A stretch of 64,000 nucleotides of DNA from Breoghania corrubedonensis. Lineage in GTDB: Bacteria; Pseudomonadota; Alphaproteobacteria; Rhizobiales; Stappiaceae. The stretch covers positions 1,680,078 to 1,744,077 of the forward strand of contig NZ_QAYG01000001.1 in NCBI RefSeq assembly GCF_003053845.1, read 5' to 3'. Both the position numbers and the translations under genes were made by a program. A model generated the notes under the pieces. The model was not told where the DNA came from and made no database searches. It saw only the letters and a list, made by a program, of their open reading frames with translations. Position 1 is the first letter of the stretch. Each line of letters begins with the position of its first letter. This document shows, in pieces, positions 25,633-34,899 of the stretch.

Positions 25633-27075
25633 CTAGTTCTCGTCCTTGCCGAAGCTGAACCAGCGCGAGACCAACTTGGACACCTTGGAACCGGCGCCGT
25701 CGGCTTTCTGATCGGTCCCGGCCGCCACTTCCTTTGGCCTCGGTGCAGGCTCGGAGCCGGCGGTCGCGGGGACCTGTGCGGTGGCGGCGGGTTCGAGCGC
25801 GGCCTTCGGCAAGGGGGCGTTCGCCGGGCGTTCCGAAGCCGGGGCCACGGGCGAGCTGGCGCGGCGGTCCTCTCCGGTGAACAGACTGGAGAAGAACCCG
25901 CCTTTCCTGGTGTCGGTGTCGACTGTCGCGACATCGTCACGTTCGGGGTTGGCCGCGGGGACGGGAGCTCCCGGGGCTGGGGTGCTCTCGGGCGTGGAAT
26001 AAGCCAGCACCGGAACCTGTCCCTTGGCGTCGACCGGGGCGGTATTGGCGCCGCGCGGCGTCTCGCCGGCCTCGTTGCCGGGCCCGAAGAGCTTGGCGAT
26101 GGCGGTGTCGCCGTTCTTCCATTCCTTTTCGCGCTCGCGCTGCCTTTCGAGCTTGGCGACGATCATCGCCGTCTTCTCGTCGTCCGCCTTCTCCTTGGCG
26201 GCAACCGCAAGGCGCAGCGGTTCCGGCACCTCGTAGGCCGGGCAGGCAGCGGTGGCGACGAAACGCGCATCGGTACTTTCGGGCTGGGCGTCGAAAACAT
26301 AACGCTTGTCGCACACGTCGACCTTCGGCACCTTGTGGGTGACCTCGAAATGGTCGTAGCCGGTCTTCAGCATGCGCCAGAACGGCATGTTCTCGTCGTC
26401 GGCGTGGCGGGCCATGTTCTCCGCCGTCATTCGGAAGGGAAAGGCCTCGAACTGGAAGTCGCGCTGACCGCCCCTGAAAGCCTCGCGCGCCACCGAATAG
26501 ATCTCCTGGATCTGTTCATCCGTCATCGCGTAGCAGCCGCGCGAGGAACAGGCGCCATGTACCATCAGGTTGGAGCCGGTGCGCCCATAGGCGCGATCAT
26601 AGGCGTTGGGATAGCCGGTGTTGAAGGAGAGATGATAGGACGAGTTCGGGTTCATCTGCGCGGGGCGGATCGTGTAGAAGCCCTCCGGCGCCTGACGGTC
26701 GCCTTCCTTCTTCTTCGGGCCGAGCTTTCCCGACCATTTGCAGATGTCGTAATCCTTCAAGAGCGCGTAGCGACCGGAACTGGTCCGCTTCCACACCTCC
26801 AGCTTCGATTCTTCCTTGAACAGCCGGACCAGAATCGGGTCGGACGGCTTCATCTTCTTGGCGGCCATGTCGGCCTTGATCTCATGGGAAAGCGGCCGCT
26901 CGGCCTTGGCGCCATAACCGAGTTCATCGGCCTGGCAGCCGGCCAGCGCGATCAGTCCGGCGGCGACCACCGCGCCGCGCAGCACCGTGATCACCCGGCG
27001 GCGGATGGCGTGCGTCGCGAACCCGGCCCGATCGGCCTGCGGTCCGCCAGCGTCAAAACTCTCAAGAGCAGACAT
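25633..27075 (-). CDS. YafK-type murein L,D-transpeptidase lipoprotein with long disordered tail
   Basis: A 480-residue envelope protein. A lipobox (IALAGC, Cys47) follows a basic N-terminus, so it is probably a lipoprotein. The YkuD/YafK domain covers about residues 75-230, with the catalytic block MVHGACSSRGCYAMTD holding the His and Cys. Residues from about 320 on are Ala/Pro/Glu-rich and disordered. YafK-like enzymes cut or form links between peptidoglycan and envelope proteins. ATG 27075 has GAGGTGG just upstream. accA precedes it on the same strand. The gene pair is familiar in related genomes. Confidence 0.85.
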   Translation of the reverse strand: MSALESFDAGGPQADRAGFATHAIRRRVITVLRGAVVAAGLIALAGCQADELGYGAKAERPLSHEIKADMAAKKMKPSDPILVRLFKEESKLEVWKRTSSGRYALLKDYDICKWSGKLGPKKKEGDRQAPEGFYTIRPAQMNPNSSYHLSFNTGYPNAYDRAYGRTGSNLMVHGACSSRGCYAMTDEQIQEIYSVAREAFRGGQRDFQFEAFPFRMTAENMARHADDENMPFWRMLKTGYDHFEVTHKVPKVDVCDKRYVFDAQPESTDARFVATAACPAYEVPEPLRLAVAAKEKADDEKTAMIVAKLERQREREKEWKNGDTAIAKLFGPGNEAGETPRGANTAPVDAKGQVPVLAYSTPESTPAPGAPVPAANPERDDVATVDTDTRKGGFFSSLFTGEDRRASSPVAPASERPANAPLPKAALEPAATAQVPATAGSEPAPRPKEVAAGTDQKADGAGSKVSKLVSRWFSFGKDEN

Positions 27076-27589
27076 GTGTCCACCTCAAATTTCGCCCGGG
27101 CCGTTGCCTCGGGCTGCGCCAGGGCCTGCGCCCTGCTATGGCGATACGCGTTACAACGTCCTGATCCGATACGGGTTTCCCGGCGTGGCCGGCGTGCAGA
27201 CCCACTGCTCGGGAGGGGCCTGGACCGTGCCCTTTGACCGAATGCGCCGGCATCGTCCTGACGCGGCGTTCCCGTCATCGAAATCTCATACTGCGCTTCG
27301 ATACTATTTCGTTAACCTTTCGCAAAGGTTTACGACTTCGCAAAGATTATATCGATCGGAAGAACCGGGCGAGATCCGACGCAAGGGCATCCAGCGACGA
27401 GATCTGGCGATGATTCCGGTCGGTCGGGGCTTGCGTGATCCCGTGTCCGCACAAACCAGTGCGCGCGCGGACCAAGCGCCGGCGTTTCTTTCGCCGACAT
27501 CACGGTCGTGTGAAAGGGAGCGCGCCGACGGCGAGGCCGCCGCCTTCAGCAGGCTGAATTGTATTTGAATCCGGCGATATGATGACGCG
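27076..27589. other. 514-bp gap between accA and the YafK-type gene
   Basis: No protein gene or tRNA is supported. At 27314-27330 AACCTTT-CGC-AAAGGTT is a perfect 7-bp inverted repeat in an AT-richer patch. It is a candidate operator or part of the promoter for the minus-strand YafK-type gene. A second TTCGCAAAG occurs just downstream. The rest is unremarkable GC-rich sequence. Confidence 0.4.
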
Positions 27590-28540
27590 TTACAGGTTCC
27601 GGCCGATCGCCAGGAATTTTTCGTGACGCTGTTGCCGTATTGCGTCGGCTGACTGACCGTGAAATTCGCCGAGCACGCGTTCGAGCGCCTCTCCGGCCTT
27701 GGCGATGGCGGTTCCCGGGTCCCGGTGCGCGCCACCCAACGGCTCCTCGACGATCTCATCGATAATGCCGAGCTTGATCAGGTCCTGGGCGGTGATCTTC
27801 ATGTTGGTCGCCGCGTCCTGTGCCCGCGCGCTGTCGCGCCACAGGATGGAAGCAGCGCCCTCCGGCGAGATCACCGAGTAGATGGAGTGTTCCATCATGA
27901 TGACACGGTTGGTGGAGGCGATCGCGATGGCGCCGCCCGAGCCGCCCTCGCCGATGATCAACGCGGCATTGGCAACACCGAGCTTCAGGCATGCCTCGGT
28001 GGAGCGCGCGATTGCTTCCGCCTGGCCACGCTCTTCCGCGCCGATGCCGGGATAGGCGCCGGCGGTGTCGACGAAGGAGATCACGGCCAGTCCGAAACGG
28101 TCGGCCATCTCCATGATGCGCACCGCCTTGCGGTAGCCCTCGGGCCGTGCCATGCCGAAATTGTGTTTCAGGCGGGACTGGGTGTCATGGCCCTTTTCCT
28201 GGCCGATGACGGCGACGCGCTGGCCGCGGAAGCGGCCTATGCCGGTCACGATCGCCGAATCCTCGCCGAACTTGCGGTCGCCGGCCAGCGGCGTGAAGTC
28301 CTCGATCAGCTGATCGATGTAGTCCGCGGCGTGCGGGCGGTCCGGGTGGCGGGCGACCAGCGTCTTCTGCCAGGGCGTGAGCTTGGAATAGATGTCCTTG
28401 AGCGCCTGATTGGCCTTTGTTTCCAGCCGGGCGATTTCTTCGTCCACATCGACGGCGTCATCGCCGCTCATCGTACGCAACTCCTGGACCTTGCCTTCCA
28501 GATCGGCGATCGGTTTTTCGAATTCCAGATAGCTACGCAT
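27590..28540 (-). CDS. accA: Acetyl-CoA carboxylase carboxyltransferase subunit alpha
   Basis: A 316-residue subunit of the biotin-dependent enzyme that makes malonyl-CoA for fatty acid synthesis; it works with AccD. The N-terminus MRSYLEFEKPIADLEGKVQEL is typical. The crotonase-fold core has RPEGYRKAVRIMEMADRFGL, VDTAGAYPGIGAEERGQAEAI and GEGGSGGAIAI, with VISPEGAASILW later. The length matches. The real ATG is at 28540; a TTG lies one codon earlier. It precedes the YafK-type L,D-transpeptidase gene on the same strand. Confidence 0.97.
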   Translation of the reverse strand: MRSYLEFEKPIADLEGKVQELRTMSGDDAVDVDEEIARLETKANQALKDIYSKLTPWQKTLVARHPDRPHAADYIDQLIEDFTPLAGDRKFGEDSAIVTGIGRFRGQRVAVIGQEKGHDTQSRLKHNFGMARPEGYRKAVRIMEMADRFGLAVISFVDTAGAYPGIGAEERGQAEAIARSTEACLKLGVANAALIIGEGGSGGAIAIASTNRVIMMEHSIYSVISPEGAASILWRDSARAQDAATNMKITAQDLIKLGIIDEIVEEPLGGAHRDPGTAIAKAGEALERVLGEFHGQSADAIRQQRHEKFLAIGRNL

Positions 28541-28882
28541 CAAACTTTCCGCTCGTGGAGGATCCGGGCTCCGTGGCCCCTGCCGGCACCCGTGCCCGTA
28601 TCAGGCGTCAGGAACCGTCATCGAGAAACGAGATGCAGCACAACTCCGCCCGCCGCGCGACGTGGACGAGCCAGGTCACACGCTTGCGCTCAGACGCGCG
28701 GGGCAGGGTGCGCGACGCGGCGCGACACTGGCCGCAGGAACCATTTGTGTCAAGCGGGCACGAAATACAAGCCATGCGTGTCGGTTAAGGCCAACGGGCG
28801 AGCCGCCGGCGCCAGCGGAAGTGCGTTTCGGGCTCGATGAAGCGGCCGGCCATGCCGCAGGCGGCCTGCCGGCTGCGGCGCT
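28541..28882. other. 342-bp gap upstream of accA
   Basis: No gene is supported here. Near 28853-28880 GC-rich inverted repeats (GCCGCAGGCGG.. with CCGGCTGCGGC) lie just after the DUF3108 stop and may end its transcript. The rest is GC-rich without a recognisable frame. Confidence 0.35.
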
Positions 28883-29776
28883 TCAGCGCGCCGCCTGCTT
28901 GCGTTCGTGATCGGGCAGGGTGAGCTTGCGCGCTTCCACGACGATATCGCCGCTCATGGTCCTGAGCGAGATGCGGTAGGGCACGAGCAGCGGCTCGTTG
29001 GCCACCGGGGCCAGCCAGATCTCGATGTGCTTGTTGGCGGCCATGTATTTGACCGAGCGCTTGTCCGGACGATGGCCGGCGACCGGAATCCAGCGCGCGC
29101 CGCACACGACGACCGGTCCGTCATAGCCACGGCCCGAAACGTCCTCGGTGCGGCGGTAGGAAAGCTGCACATCGTAGCGCTGCCAGCCGTCGAAGATCGG
29201 GATGCGGCGGTCGCAGGCATTGGGCGAGAGCCCGTTCGATCCGCTCGAGAGCGGCATCAGCGCGGCCGAAAGCGGATCGACCACATTGCGGCGATGGCTA
29301 CGGGTGACGGGAATGCGGTCGGGCCGGTTCTTCAGTTGCGGGGTCACCGCGAGGTCGCGCACGTCGCCGCGCCCCATATCCATGGAAACCTTGGAAGAGA
29401 GATCGGCTTCCTTGGAGATCATGGCGTATCTGGTCGGCACCACGTGACTTCCGCGCAGGCGGCCGGTGCTTTCGGCGTTCGACTTGGAGGGTACGAACAC
29501 GCCGACGAGACCGGACGTGCGCATTCCCACGCGGGCCTCGTAGGCGTTGCCATCGAGCTGGACCGACAATTCGCCCTTGGCGAAGGTCAGGCCGGAAAAG
29601 GAAATGTCATAGAGCGCGCCGATGGTGGCTCCGCGCTGCGCCGCATCGGCGGGCCGGGAGGCGACAAGCCCGGAGAGGGGCAGCGCTGCGACAGACACGC
29701 AAACCAGCGCCGTTGCGCCGATTGCGGCCGCGCGGCTGCGAGGTCTCGCGTTCGTGGCGGTCTTGGAAACGGTCAT
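28883..29776 (-). CDS. DUF3108 domain exported protein
   Basis: About 297 residues. The N-terminus is basic, then hydrophobic ([20 protein letters not shown]), and ends ADAAQ, a signal peptide. The mature part is a DUF3108 protein: [21 protein letters not shown] at the start of the beta-rich domain, a [20 protein letters not shown] stretch, and [19 protein letters not shown] at the end. The role is unknown, probably an envelope protein. ATG 29776 is preferred, with AGGA eleven bases before it; a GTG at 29797 is possible. It is divergent from rpmB. Confidence 0.82.
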   Translation of the reverse strand: MTVSKTATNARPRSRAAAIGATALVCVSVAALPLSGLVASRPADAAQRGATIGALYDISFSGLTFAKGELSVQLDGNAYEARVGMRTSGLVGVFVPSKSNAESTGRLRGSHVVPTRYAMISKEADLSSKVSMDMGRGDVRDLAVTPQLKNRPDRIPVTRSHRRNVVDPLSAALMPLSSGSNGLSPNACDRRIPIFDGWQRYDVQLSYRRTEDVSGRGYDGPVVVCGARWIPVAGHRPDKRSVKYMAANKHIEIWLAPVANEPLLVPYRISLRTMSGDIVVEARKLTLPDHERKQAAR

Positions 29777-29995
29777 GCGATCGAGATTCCTGAACACGCT
29801 CGAATCCTCCGAACGGGCGGCGCCCCGCCAGGGTACTCTGTCCGCAAATTTTACGGAATAGGCATTAACCTCGAGGCATCTGTCGCGAAGCAGCCCGTGA
29901 AGTACCGATTGTTCCCTGACATGGTAACTGGAATCTTAACAAGACGGCGAAGAAGAGGCGATTGCCACCAATTCGTTTCGGCCGCTCATTCGGTC

Positions 29996-30024
29996 TTGAC
30001 GCCGCGGGGGGGGGTCACTATACC
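29996..30024 (+). promoter_or_regulatory. Sigma70-like promoter of rpmB with a nine-G tract in the spacer
   Basis: TTGACG (29996-30001) and TATACC (30019-30024) are 17 bases apart, about 180 bases before rpmB. The spacer holds an uninterrupted run of nine G (30006-30014). The match to both hexamers is good. The remaining 29777-30202 intergenic sequence holds no gene. Confidence 0.6.
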
Positions 30025-30202
30025 GGGGCGACTTTCCGACAGGCCGGACATGGCGAGCTGGACTTTGACGTCCGCTCCAGTCGCCCAATGGGCGACGCGG
30101 CCAATCCGGAGCCTGAACCTTCAGCCGACTTTCCCGGCTTGGACGAGATCATTGCGGGTCGCGCGAGCGGCTTCGCGCGCAGAGACAAAAAAGGGTGTTC
30201 CC

Positions 30203-30496
30203 ATGGCCCGACGGTGCGAACTCACCGGCAAGGACGTGATGTCCGGCAACAATGTCAGCCACGCGAACAACAGGTCGCGTCGCCGCTTTCTGCCGAACCT
30301 GTGCAATGTCACGCTCATCAGCGAAGCGCTCGGCCGTTCGGTCAGCATGCGCATTTCCGCCCACGCCCTGCGTTCGGTGGAACATCGCGGCGGCCTCGAC
30401 GCGTTCCTGGCCAAGGCCAAGACCGAAGAGCTTTCGCTGAAAGCTGCCCAGCTGAAGCGCGAGATCAAGCGCAAGCAGCAGGCTGTCACGGCCTAA
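30203..30496 (+). CDS. rpmB: 50S ribosomal protein L28
   Basis: A 97-residue ribosomal protein of the large subunit. It opens [20 protein letters not shown] and continues with [20 protein letters not shown], the L28 signature, and a Lys/Gln-rich C-terminal helix usual in alphaproteobacteria. The long open frame upstream is not coding; ATG 30203 begins the conserved N-terminus. A GC-rich hairpin follows the stop at 30510-30529. The gene is divergent from the DUF3108 gene, a common arrangement in related genomes. Confidence 0.97.
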   Translation: MARRCELTGKDVMSGNNVSHANNRSRRRFLPNLCNVTLISEALGRSVSMRISAHALRSVEHRGGLDAFLAKAKTEELSLKAAQLKREIKRKQQAVTA

Positions 30497-30509
30497 GTGT
30501 TCGGAACCG

Positions 30510-30529
30510 GGCGCCCCGATTCGGGCGCC
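30510..30529 (+). terminator. Candidate rpmB terminator
   Basis: GGCGCCC (30510-30516) and GGGCGCC (30523-30529) form a 7-bp GC stem with a six-base loop 13 bases after the rpmB stop. No T-run follows, so it could also be a pause or processing site. Confidence 0.4.
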
Positions 30530-30667
30530 GGGACCCCGTGGCAAGGTCGGTGGCAGGTCGCGCAAGGGCGCTCCGGCCAGACCTCTGCCAAGCTAATTCG
30601 CTTTACGGCGGGCGCCCATACCAGCGGCGCGCGCCGTATTTGCATGTTCTGACGAAGGTCTGTTCCC

Positions 30668-31312
30668 ATGGCCCAGTTGCAACCGTTTTCGGCCCGTTCC
30701 CTGACGCTTGGTGTCGTCGCCATGGCCGTTGTGGTTCTCGCGTCCAATATTCTGGTGCAGTATCCGTTCCACTTCACCGTTGGTGGTTACGATCTCGCGG
30801 ATCTGCTCACCTGGGGCGCCTTCACCTATCCGGCGGCCTTTCTGGTGACCGATCTCACCAACCGCCGCTTCGGGCCTGCGGCCGCGCGCCGGGTGGTGTT
30901 CGTCGGCTTCTGCGTCGCCGTGGTGCTGTCGGTCGCGCTGTCGAACCCGCGCATCGCGCTGGCGTCGGGCTCCGCCTTCCTGGTGGCGCAGCTTCTCGAC
31001 ATCTTCGTCTTCAACCGCCTGCGCCGGCTTTCCTGGTGGAAGGCGCCGTTCGCCTCGTCGCTGATGGGGTCGGTGCTTGATACGGTGGTGTTCTTCTCCA
31101 TCGCCTTTTCGCTGGCCTTTGCCTTCCTTGGCCACGGCGACGATTTCGCCACCGGCCAGGCTCCGCTGCTGGGGCTCCTCTCGGTGGAGGCTCCGCGCTG
31201 GATCTCCTGGGCCATCGGCGACTTTTCGGTGAAGATGCTGGTTTCCATCACGCTGCTGGTGCCCTACCGCGTGCTGATGGAATTCATCCGCCCGATGCCG
31301 GTCACCGCGTAA
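30668..31312 (+). CDS. Queuosine precursor transporter (YhhQ / DUF165 family)
   Basis: A 214-residue inner-membrane protein with about six helices, of the YhhQ/QPTR (VUT) family, which imports the 7-deazaguanine precursors preQ0/preQ1 for tRNA queuosine modification. Typical segments are LASNILVQYP, WGAFTYPAAFLVTDLTNRRFGP, LDIFVFNRLRRLSWWKAP and SSLMGSVLDTVVFFSIAF. ATG 30668 starts the first helix. I looked for a preQ1 riboswitch in the 170-bp leader and saw none. It follows rpmB on the same strand. Confidence 0.88.
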   Translation: MAQLQPFSARSLTLGVVAMAVVVLASNILVQYPFHFTVGGYDLADLLTWGAFTYPAAFLVTDLTNRRFGPAAARRVVFVGFCVAVVLSVALSNPRIALASGSAFLVAQLLDIFVFNRLRRLSWWKAPFASSLMGSVLDTVVFFSIAFSLAFAFLGHGDDFATGQAPLLGLLSVEAPRWISWAIGDFSVKMLVSITLLVPYRVLMEFIRPMPVTA

Positions 31313-31383
31313 GGCGGGATCCGGGTTGTGGGTGGGGGGCCCTTCGCTCAGGGCGGTGGCGGTCACTCAGACCTTGCCCGCCC

Positions 31384-32628
31384 TCAGTTCACCGCCGTCA
31401 CGTTCTCCACCAGCATCGCAATTCCCTGGCCGCCGCCGATGCAGGCGGATGCCACGCCGTAGCGTGCGCCGGAGCGCTTCAGTTCGCGGGCAAGCGTCAG
31501 CGACAGCCGCACCCCCGTCGCGCCCAGCGGGTGGCCGATGGCGATCGCCCCGCCGTTGACGTTGACCCTGGCCTCGTCGAGCCCAAGCTCGCGGATACAG
31601 GCAAGGATCTGCGCCCCGAAGGCCTCGTTGATCTCGATACGGTCGATGTCTGAGATGGCCACGCCGGTGAGTTCCGAAAGCCGGGCGATGGCCGGTGCGG
31701 GTCCGATGCCCATGATCTCCGGTGGCACGCCGAGCGACACGCCGGCGACGATGCGCGCCAGCGGGGCCTTGCCGGACTTCTTGGCATACGCGCCCGAACA
31801 CACGATTGCGCCCGCCGCGCCATCCACCACGGCCGACGAATTGCCTCCGGTCTGCACGCCGCCGAAGGCCGGCCGGATCTTCGCCAGCACCTCGATCGGC
31901 GAGGGCCGTACATGGCTGTCGGCTTCGACCGCCTCCACCTTGCGCGGCAGGCGAATGCCCCGGTCGTTGTAGCCATCGAGCGCGAAGACCTCGGACGTCA
32001 CCGGCACGATCTCCTCGTCGAAGAAGCGGGAACGTTGGGCCGCAATCGCGCGCGCAAACGATTGCGCGGCGAAGGCGTCCACCTCCTCGCGGGTGATCTG
32101 GTAGCGCTTGGCGAGGTTTTCCGCCGTGTCGCCCATGGTGCAGGAGCAGGCGGGATCGAGCAGGGCTTCCCAAAGGAAGTCCTTGAAATCGACCTGTCCC
32201 ATGCGGAAGCCGCCGCGATGGGTGTAGGCGGCGATGGGGTTGCGGCTCATGGATTCCGCGCCCACGCACAGAGCGGCCTCGGCGCGGCCGAGCGAGATGG
32301 TGTCGGCTGCCTGCATCACCACCTCGATGCCGGTGCCGCACACCCGCTGGACGAGATGGGCCGGCACGTCTGCCGGTACGCCGCTATAGAGCCCGACATG
32401 GCGCGGCAGCATGTAGGCGTCGTAGCTCGCCTGCGCCATGTTTCCGCACACGACGGTACCGATGTCGGCCGGGTCGATATCGGCCTTTTCCAGCGCCGCA
32501 CGGCCTGCCTTGATGCCGAGATCGATGGGCGAGATCAGGCCGAGATCGCCATTGTAGTCGACGAACGGCGTGCGCGCGCCGTCGAGCAGCCAGGCATCGG
32601 AAAAGGTCGAACAAAGGCCTGCGGCCAT
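31384..32628 (-). CDS. Thiolase family protein (acetyl-CoA acyltransferase type)
   Basis: A 414-residue thiolase. The acyl-accepting C97 is in HLVQRVCGTGIE, the general base H366 in GHPLGATG, and the second cysteine C396 in ASACIGGGQG. The enzyme either condenses acetyl-CoA units or cleaves 3-ketoacyl-CoA. It is followed on the minus strand by nothing close, and preceded by the feruloyl-CoA synthase gene about 170 bases upstream on the same strand. That pairing suggests action in beta-oxidative shortening of an aromatic acyl-CoA rather than PHB synthesis; this is inference. A long interior (about residues 130-280) matches the acetyl-CoA acyltransferase branch. Confidence 0.88.
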   Translation of the reverse strand: MAAGLCSTFSDAWLLDGARTPFVDYNGDLGLISPIDLGIKAGRAALEKADIDPADIGTVVCGNMAQASYDAYMLPRHVGLYSGVPADVPAHLVQRVCGTGIEVVMQAADTISLGRAEAALCVGAESMSRNPIAAYTHRGGFRMGQVDFKDFLWEALLDPACSCTMGDTAENLAKRYQITREEVDAFAAQSFARAIAAQRSRFFDEEIVPVTSEVFALDGYNDRGIRLPRKVEAVEADSHVRPSPIEVLAKIRPAFGGVQTGGNSSAVVDGAAGAIVCSGAYAKKSGKAPLARIVAGVSLGVPPEIMGIGPAPAIARLSELTGVAISDIDRIEINEAFGAQILACIRELGLDEARVNVNGGAIAIGHPLGATGVRLSLTLARELKRSGARYGVASACIGGGQGIAMLVENVTAVN

Positions 32629-32804
32629 GGGTATCTCCTTGACGTCATGTGCGGCCGCGGCCGCGAATTCGGTATTTGTCCGGCGACGGCGTGGGCGTCG
32701 CTATTTTGGGGCGGTGGCTCAGGTGCAGGGTGAGCCGCATTCTTGAAGAAGAAGCGGGGGCACCCTTCAAAAACAGATGGCGGCCCTTCCCGAAAAGTCC
32801 CCCT

Positions 32805-34694
32805 TCACCCGATCTCGATCACGTGTGCGGGGCAGGGCTCGTCATAAAGCTCCTCCACCTGCGCCTCGCGGCGCGCCAGCACCGCACGCTGGTTGATCGA
32901 GCCCTTGTCGGTCACCTCGCCCGCGTCGATGGAGGGCGGCTCCTTCAGGACCAGCAGCCGGCGGATGCGGGTCGAGGAGCCCGTCGCCTCGCGCGCCATG
33001 GCGTTCAGCAGGAATGCGAATTCCGTCCGAAGCGCGGGATGGCGCAGGATGTCGGCGGGCCCGGCATCGCGTCCCAGAGCCGATGCCAGGCGCCGACAGG
33101 CGTCGAGATCGGGAAACATCATCGCCGTCACGTCGTCGCGGTTGAGCCCGGCGATCACCACGTCGCGGGCGTAGGGCGAAAAATGATCGAGGAAGCGCGC
33201 CCTGAGCGGGCCGACACTGACCCATGTACCGGTCGCGAGCTTGAAGTCTTCCGCCACCCGCCCATCGAACAGGAAACCCATGTCGGGCCGCGCCCGGTCG
33301 ATGAACTTCAGCGCGTCGCCCAGCTTGTAGTAGCCTTCCTCGTCGAAGGCCTTGGCGGTGTTGACCTTGTCACGCCAGTAGCCGGGCGTGATGTTGGGGC
33401 CCTTGAGGCGCGCCTCCAGCTTGCCGTCGACGGGGGCGAGCTTCAGTTCCAGTCCCGGCACCGGCACGCCGACATGGCCCGACGCCGTCGTCTCCGGCGC
33501 ACACGACAGCGCAAACGGCGCGCTCTCTGTGGCGCCCAGCCCCGTCAGCATGACGATCTTCTTGCCCGTCTGAGCGACGGATATGTCATCCAGCGCATCC
33601 CACACGGGCTTGGAAAGCCCCGCGCCTGCAAAGAAGTTGAGCTTCAGGCGGGCGAAGAACCTCTCCCTCAGCTGCGGTTCGTCCTGAAGGTAGGGAACCA
33701 GCGCCTCGTAGCCCTTGGGCACGTTGAAATAGACGGTCGGCGAGATCTCGCGCAGGTTCCTCACCGTCTCCTCGATGCCGCCCGGCATCGGCTTTCCCTC
33801 GTCGATATAGAGCGTTCCGCCGTTATGAACCACCAGCCCGACATTGTGGTTGCCGCCGAAGGTGTGGTTCCAGGGCAGCCAGTCGACGATGACCGGCGGC
33901 TCCTCCTTCATGAAGGCCAGAACGGTGTTCAGCATCACCTGGTTCGAGGTCAGCATGCGCTGGGTGTTGATGACGCCCTTGGGCGAGCCGGTCGAGCCGG
34001 AGGTGAACAGGAATTTTGCGATCGTGTCGAGCCCGACCGCATCGTGCGCGGCGTCGACAGCCTGCGTCTCGGGCCGCTCCGCAAGTCCGGCGAACAGCGT
34101 CGTTGCGCGGCCGGCATGCGGGTTGCGCGTCACCACGACCTCCGCATCCGGCGGCACGACCGCGTCGATCGCCCGGGCAAACGCCGCGCCGTCGGCGGCG
34201 AAGACGAGACCCGGCGTCAGCAGGTTGATGATGTGGCGCAGCTTCGCGTGGTCGGTGGAAAGGATCGAATAGGCCGGCGAGATCGGCGCATAGGGAATGC
34301 CGGCATAGAGGCAGGCAAGGCCCAGCAGCGCGTGCTCGATGTCGTTGCCCGACAGGATGGCCACCGGCCGGTCGCACGAAAGTCCGCGATCGATCAGCCC
34401 TTGCGCGATCCTGCGTACCAGACGGCGCGTCTCGGCATAGGAGACCTCGCGCCATGCGCCGCCGGCTTGCGGGTCGCGCATGGCGATGAAGGTGCGTTCG
34501 GGGGCGGCTTGCGCCCAATGGTCGAGCCGCGCAGTGAGCTTTGCCGGATAAGGGCCGATTTCACCCCTGGGGTGGACGTAGATGGTCCCGTCGCCGCGCT
34601 CCTCCACGGTGACGGAAAGCTCCGCGAGTTCGACGTCGCGATAATCCTCGAGCCGGAAATCCGGCTCGGCAATGGCCTGAAGTGCCCTGGACAC
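32805..34694 (-). CDS. Feruloyl-CoA synthase (AMP-forming)
   Basis: A 629-residue adenylate-forming ligase, the length typical of Fcs. It activates hydroxycinnamates such as ferulate to CoA thioesters using ATP. The P-loop is FLFTSGSTGSPKGV, followed by VDWLPWNHTFGGNHNVGLV, a stretch characteristic of feruloyl-CoA synthases. Other motifs are MLTGLGATESAPFA, YYKLGDALKFID and DFKLATGTWVSVGPLR. The GTG at 34694 has GGAGG five bases before it; the upstream ATG frame lacks such support. The neighbouring thiolase gene is downstream on the same strand. Substrate specificity beyond the subfamily is not shown. Confidence 0.88.
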   Translation of the reverse strand: MSRALQAIAEPDFRLEDYRDVELAELSVTVEERGDGTIYVHPRGEIGPYPAKLTARLDHWAQAAPERTFIAMRDPQAGGAWREVSYAETRRLVRRIAQGLIDRGLSCDRPVAILSGNDIEHALLGLACLYAGIPYAPISPAYSILSTDHAKLRHIINLLTPGLVFAADGAAFARAIDAVVPPDAEVVVTRNPHAGRATTLFAGLAERPETQAVDAAHDAVGLDTIAKFLFTSGSTGSPKGVINTQRMLTSNQVMLNTVLAFMKEEPPVIVDWLPWNHTFGGNHNVGLVVHNGGTLYIDEGKPMPGGIEETVRNLREISPTVYFNVPKGYEALVPYLQDEPQLRERFFARLKLNFFAGAGLSKPVWDALDDISVAQTGKKIVMLTGLGATESAPFALSCAPETTASGHVGVPVPGLELKLAPVDGKLEARLKGPNITPGYWRDKVNTAKAFDEEGYYKLGDALKFIDRARPDMGFLFDGRVAEDFKLATGTWVSVGPLRARFLDHFSPYARDVVIAGLNRDDVTAMMFPDLDACRRLASALGRDAGPADILRHPALRTEFAFLLNAMAREATGSSTRIRRLLVLKEPPSIDAGEVTDKGSINQRAVLARREAQVEELYDEPCPAHVIEIG

Positions 34695-34847
34695 GTCGCC
34701 CTCCCTGCTTGGCGTCCATATATCGGCGGATCCGTTTCCTCCCGTCCGCCACGCCAATATTGTTATTCCATGTAACAATTATGCGCAATGGCAAACGTAG
34801 CTGAAGAAATGGCGCCGTTGGAAGGGCAAGGGAGGGGCAAAAGGAAA

Positions 34848-34872
34848 CGGCCGCCCCGGTTTGGGGCGGCCG
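34848..34872 (-). terminator. Intrinsic terminator of the chemoreceptor gene
   Basis: CGGCCGCCCC (34848-34857) and GGGGCGGCCG (34863-34872) form a perfect 10-bp stem with a five-base loop. On the minus strand it is followed by TTTCCTTTTG. It lies 27 bases past the chemoreceptor stop. Confidence 0.75.
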
Positions 34873-34899
34873 CTCGTGGGCGCCTGCGATGCGTCCCGC

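Noticed and set aside
23655-25940. A 761-codon minus-strand frame opposite the SLC13 transporter
   Set aside because: It is antisense to clear membrane-protein sequence; its own product is charged and repetitive.
30540-30667. A preQ1 riboswitch before the queuosine-precursor transporter
   Set aside because: I looked for the short preQ1-I stem with its A-rich tail and saw neither. The leader is GC-rich without the conserved bases.
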